Positions 14,701 to 16,157 of a DNA stretch of 16,157 nucleotides are shown here, one piece after another. This DNA comes from an uncultured Clostridia bacterium (GTDB taxonomy: Bacteria; Bacillota; Clostridia; Oscillospirales; Ruminococcaceae). Numbering within the stretch: position 1 is the first letter of the stretch; every line of letters starts with the position of its first letter. The notes beneath the pieces were generated by a model that did not search any database, was not told where the DNA came from, and saw only the letters and a list, made by a program, of their open reading frames with translations. Where the stretch lies: assembly GCA_947631585.1 (NCBI GenBank), contig CANRLY010000017.1:1-16157 (forward strand). The letters run 5' to 3'. Made by a program: the position numbers and the translations under genes.

Positions 14701-14790
14701 TAGAAACAAGATAACGATAGGCAAGAGACAAGAAAAAAGAAATTCTCCCCACTAATAGTAAAAACACTAAGTCGACACACTAAGAGAAAA

Positions 14791-14844
14791 GCCCCACCCC
14801 CTGTAGCTATCGCTGCTTTCCCCCTCCCCAGTTTGGGGAGGGGG
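14791..14844 (+). repeat. Palindromic element, partial copy
   Basis: CCCCACCCCC, inner stem GTAGC-TATC-GCTGC with one wobble pair, then the outer palindrome CCCCCTCCCCAGTTTGGGGA and onwards. No AT-rich arm precedes it. Confidence 0.7.
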
Positions 14845-14859
14845 TTTTGTGGTGCGCTC

Positions 14860-14957
14860 AGAAAGTCAGCGGTTAAATTTTATTACAGTGTACCCTGAAA
14901 AAAATTACCCCACCCCCGAATGGCTAACGCCATTTTTCCCCTCCCCATTGGGAGGGG
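14860..14957 (+). repeat. Palindromic element, full copy in forward orientation
   Basis: AT-rich arm (AGTCAGCGGTTAAATTTTAT, then TACAGTGTACCC), then CCCCACCCCC. The inner stem is AATGGC-TAAC-GCCATT and the outer palindrome is CCCCTCCCCATTGGGAGGGG. Confidence 0.8.
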
Positions 14958-14990
14958 ATTTTTTGCGGCTGCAAAGCCACCGTACTGCCG

Positions 14991-15012
14991 CCCCTCCCCC
15001 CATTGGGGGAGG
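14991..15012 (+). repeat. Palindromic element, outer stem only
   Basis: Only the palindrome CCCCTCCCCCCATTGGGGGA is kept, followed by GG and a T run, beside a GGGCGGC-TTC-GCCGCC hairpin at 15019-15034. Confidence 0.65.
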
Positions 15013-15108
15013 TTTTTTCCGGGCGGCTTCGCCGCCTGCTGTAAGCAAGAAGTTCCACAACCGATGGAGATAATACGCAGTTACCAGCTCAAAAAGAAAC
15101 CCCACCCC

Positions 15109-15220
15109 GTCAGCTGTTAAATATTTATTACAGTGTCCCATTTGAAAAAATTGCCCCACCCCTTGCAACTCCGTTACTATGCTGCTTGCAGCATTCACCT
15201 CCCCCAGTTTGGGGAGGGGG
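15109..15220 (+). repeat. Palindromic element, full copy in forward orientation
   Basis: AT-rich arm (GTCAGCTGTTAAATATTTAT, then TACAGTGTCCC), CCCCACCCC and the inner stem GCAAC-TCC-GTTAC with one mismatch. A second stem TGCTGC-TT-GCAGCA follows, then the outer palindrome CCTCCCCCAGTTTGGGGAGG. Confidence 0.8.
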
Positions 15221-15240
15221 CTATTTGCAGTGCAACTCTG

Positions 15241-15339
15241 AAAGTCAGCGGTTAATTTATTGTAGCCGTGCCCACTTACAAAAAATATCCCCCACTCCGT
15301 CAGCTGACGCTGACACCTCTCCCCCATTGGGGGAGGGGG
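15241..15339 (+). repeat. Palindromic element, full copy in forward orientation
   Basis: The arm AAAGTCAGCGGTTAATTTAT, then TGTAGCCGTGCCCACTTA, is the reverse complement of the arms at 13980 and 14330. The inner stem is GTCAGC-TGAC-GCTGAC and the outer palindrome is CCTCTCCCCCATTGGGGGAG. Confidence 0.8.
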
Positions 15340-15356
15340 TTGGTAAGGCGGAGACC

Positions 15357-15452
15357 CGGCAGTTAATTAATTATTACCGTGTGCCTATAAAAGAGTTTCC
15401 CCACCCCTTGACAGCTAACGCTGTCATTCTCCCTCCCCAACTTGGGGATGGG
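15357..15452 (+). repeat. Palindromic element, full copy in forward orientation
   Basis: Arm AGTTAATTAATTATTACCGT and onwards, CCCCACCCC, a perfect 7-bp inner stem TGACAGC-TAAC-GCTGTCA, and the outer palindrome CCCTCCCCAACTTGGGGATG. Confidence 0.8.
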
Positions 15453-15458
15453 TTTTTC

Positions 15459-15545
15459 GGGCGGCGAAGCCGCCCGATTGCGTAAGCCCAACTACCTGCG
15501 GCGCAGTAGGTTCACCAGTGCGGCGGCGGAGCCGGCGAGCTGAGC
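15459..15545. repeat. Detached copy of the tandem-unit tail
   Basis: Holds GGGCGGC-GAA-GCCGCCC, then GATTGCGTAAGCCCAACTAC, CTGCGGCGCAGTAGGTTCAC and a GCGGCGGCGGAGCCGGCG stretch. The order matches unit 3 (14605-14685), about 850 bases away, including the same deletion junction. Confidence 0.75.
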
Positions 15546-15594
15546 GAAGCGAAGCGTAGAGGCGGAGCCGTACTCTTACAAGGGGGGATAAAAA

Positions 15595-15623
15595 ACGGTT
15601 CGTACAAGAATTGTACGAACCGT
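15595..15623. repeat. Perfect 13-bp inverted repeat
   Basis: ACGGTTCGTACAA (15595-15607) and TTGTACGAACCGT (15611-15623) flank a GAA loop, preceded by AAAA. It separates the C-rich repeat patch from the AT-rich repeat family that follows. It could be a hairpin in RNA or an operator-like dyad; there is no adjacent gene to assign it to. Confidence 0.6.
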
Positions 15624-15699
15624 CCGCCGGATTTTTTACGCCGGAAAAATTTTTTGGTTTTCGCAGGAAATCAGCTTTTGCCATCATGGCGGTAAAAAA

Positions 15700-15736
15700 C
15701 CGCCGCATATAGTGATAGTACCCAACACAGAAGAAT
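15700..15736 (+). repeat. 37-base module, copy 1
   Basis: Begins CCGCCGCATATAGTGATAGT and ends with ACCCAACACAGAAGAAT. It is preceded at 15655-15671 by GGTTTTCGCAGGAAATC, shared with copy 3. It differs from copy 2 at a few positions. Confidence 0.8.
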
Positions 15737-15750
15737 TATTTCGTTAAAAA

Positions 15751-15787
15751 CCGCCGCACATAGTAATAGTACCCATGACAGAAGAAT
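15751..15787 (+). repeat. 37-base module, copy 2
   Basis: Begins CCGCCGCACATAGTAATAGT and ends with ACCCATGACAGAAGAAT, 51 bases after copy 1. Its last bases form the left end of the hairpin region at 15781-15874. Confidence 0.8.
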
Positions 15788-15874
15788 CGCTGGTTTTTAG
15801 TTTTTTCAAAGCCGCTAGGTTTTGAGGAAAAACTAAAATCGCCGCCACGATATACGGCGGCGATGCGATTCTTC
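15781..15874. repeat. Large composite hairpin with 10-bp matching ends
   Basis: GAAGAATCGC (15781-15790) and GCGATTCTTC (15865-15874) are perfect reverse complements. Inside are a near-palindromic TTTTAGTTTTTTC / GGAAAAACTAAAA pair and a TCGCCGCC / GGCGGCGA stem. The small stem ATGCTTAC-GAA-GTAAGCAT follows at 15875-15893, the same layout as at 16011-16079. At 15893-15911 there is also a TTGCCA / TGGCAA stem. Confidence 0.65.
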
Positions 15875-15980
15875 ATGCTTACGAAGTAAGCATTGCCACG
15901 ATAAATGGCAACGATGCTTATTGTTTAAAGCTTAAACATATTAATAGTAGAGCGGAAGAATTTTCGGTTTTCGCAGAAAA

Positions 15981-16017
15981 TCGCCGCACATAGTAACAGT
16001 ACCCAACACAGAAGAAT
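15981..16017 (+). repeat. 37-base module, copy 3
   Basis: Begins TCGCCGCACATAGTAACAGT and ends with ACCCAACACAGAAGAAT. It is preceded by GGTTTTCGCAGAAAATC, like copy 1, and runs into the 23-bp inverted repeat at 16011. Confidence 0.8.
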
Positions 16018-16060
16018 TGCAGAATTTTCTTTTCATAAAAAGAAAATTCTGCAATTCTTC
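16011..16060. repeat. Perfect 23-bp inverted repeat near the tRNA
   Basis: The left arm at 16011-16033 (beginning GAAGAATTGC) and the right arm at 16038-16060 (ending GCAATTCTTC) are perfect reverse complements around CATA. The small stem ATGCTTGC-TTC-GCAAGCAT at 16061-16079 lies between it and the tRNA 3' end. It may end tRNA transcription on the minus strand, although no clear T run follows. Confidence 0.7.
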
Positions 16061-16081
16061 ATGCTTGCTTCGCAAGCATTC

Positions 16082-16157
16082 TGGCGCAGAAAGAGGGATT
16101 TGAACCCTCGCGCCGGTTTCCCGACCTACTCCCTTAGCAGGGGAGCCCCTTCACCAC
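16082..16157 (-). tRNA. tRNA-Ser (GCU anticodon), 5' end cut by window
   Basis: Read on the minus strand, the sequence ends with an encoded CCA (complement of 16082-16084). It has a T arm GAGGGTTCAAATCCCTC, a long class II variable arm and an anticodon stem-loop CTCCC-CTGCTAA-GGGAG, giving anticodon GCT, which reads AGC/AGU serine codons. The D-arm region is partly visible; the 5' acceptor strand lies beyond base 16157. Confidence 0.9.

Noticed and set aside
14152..15708. Short open frames inside the repeat patch (for example 14484-14693, 14905-15327 and 15424-15708)
   Set aside because: Their products are translations of C-rich palindromes and GC hairpins, with proline/arginine-rich low complexity repeated in several frames and no plausible start signals.
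13490..16079. CRISPR array
   Set aside because: The repeats occur in both orientations, vary in length and spacing, and lack uniform spacers; no cas genes are nearby.
16082..16157. Integrative element attachment site at tRNA-Ser
   Set aside because: No duplicated tRNA 3' end was found elsewhere in the window, and there is no integrase or phage gene.

Overview
The window most likely comes from the replication-origin-proximal region of a Clostridia (Firmicutes) chromosome, probably a Ruminococcus-like Oscillospiraceae species. This rests on the gene order dnaN-S4 protein-recF-remB-gyrB-(membrane protein)-gyrA, the strong GGAGG-type ribosome binding sites with several TTG starts, the presence of SpoVG and RemB, and the clostridial flavour of GyrA, MurC, SerA and SerC. 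The genus is inference. dnaA and oriC are expected just left of base 1.

Bases 1-7860 hold a tight plus-strand replication/topology operon: dnaN (5' end cut by the window), an S4-domain RNA-binding protein, recF, remB, gyrB, a two-helix membrane protein of YcxB-like type, and gyrA. Gaps between genes are only 12-35 bases. A strong bidirectional terminator at 7831-7860 closes the operon and also closes the minus-strand murC-lexA pair (7871-9894). Divergent from murC is spoVG (10087-10365), which converges on a minus-strand Nudix hydrolase gene (10388-10792) with its own promoter. A minus-strand serC-serA pair (11081-13349) follows. It has a textbook promoter (TTGACT-17-TATAAT) upstream of serC and tandem hairpins after serA, and supplies the first two steps of serine synthesis from 3-phosphoglycerate.

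Bases 13450-16081 contain no credible gene. This 2.6 kb is an unusually dense patchwork of repeats. It includes at least seven full and five partial copies of a palindromic element of about 100 bp in both orientations, many GCGGC...GCCGC hairpins, purine-rich GCAAGA tracts, and a tandem triplication of a unit of about 350 bp. A different repeat family lies at 15655-16079: a 37-base module in three copies, two of them leading into large hairpins. The window ends inside a minus-strand tRNA-Ser(GCU) gene.

The known genes are ordinary housekeeping functions. The parts most worth a second look are the repeat patch, where stem sequences change but pairing is kept, and the non-canonical residues at quinolone-contact positions in both gyrase subunits. 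Smaller points are the membrane protein wedged between gyrB and gyrA and the SerA with a shortened catalytic loop. I saw no CRISPR array, transposase, phage gene or obvious defence system.
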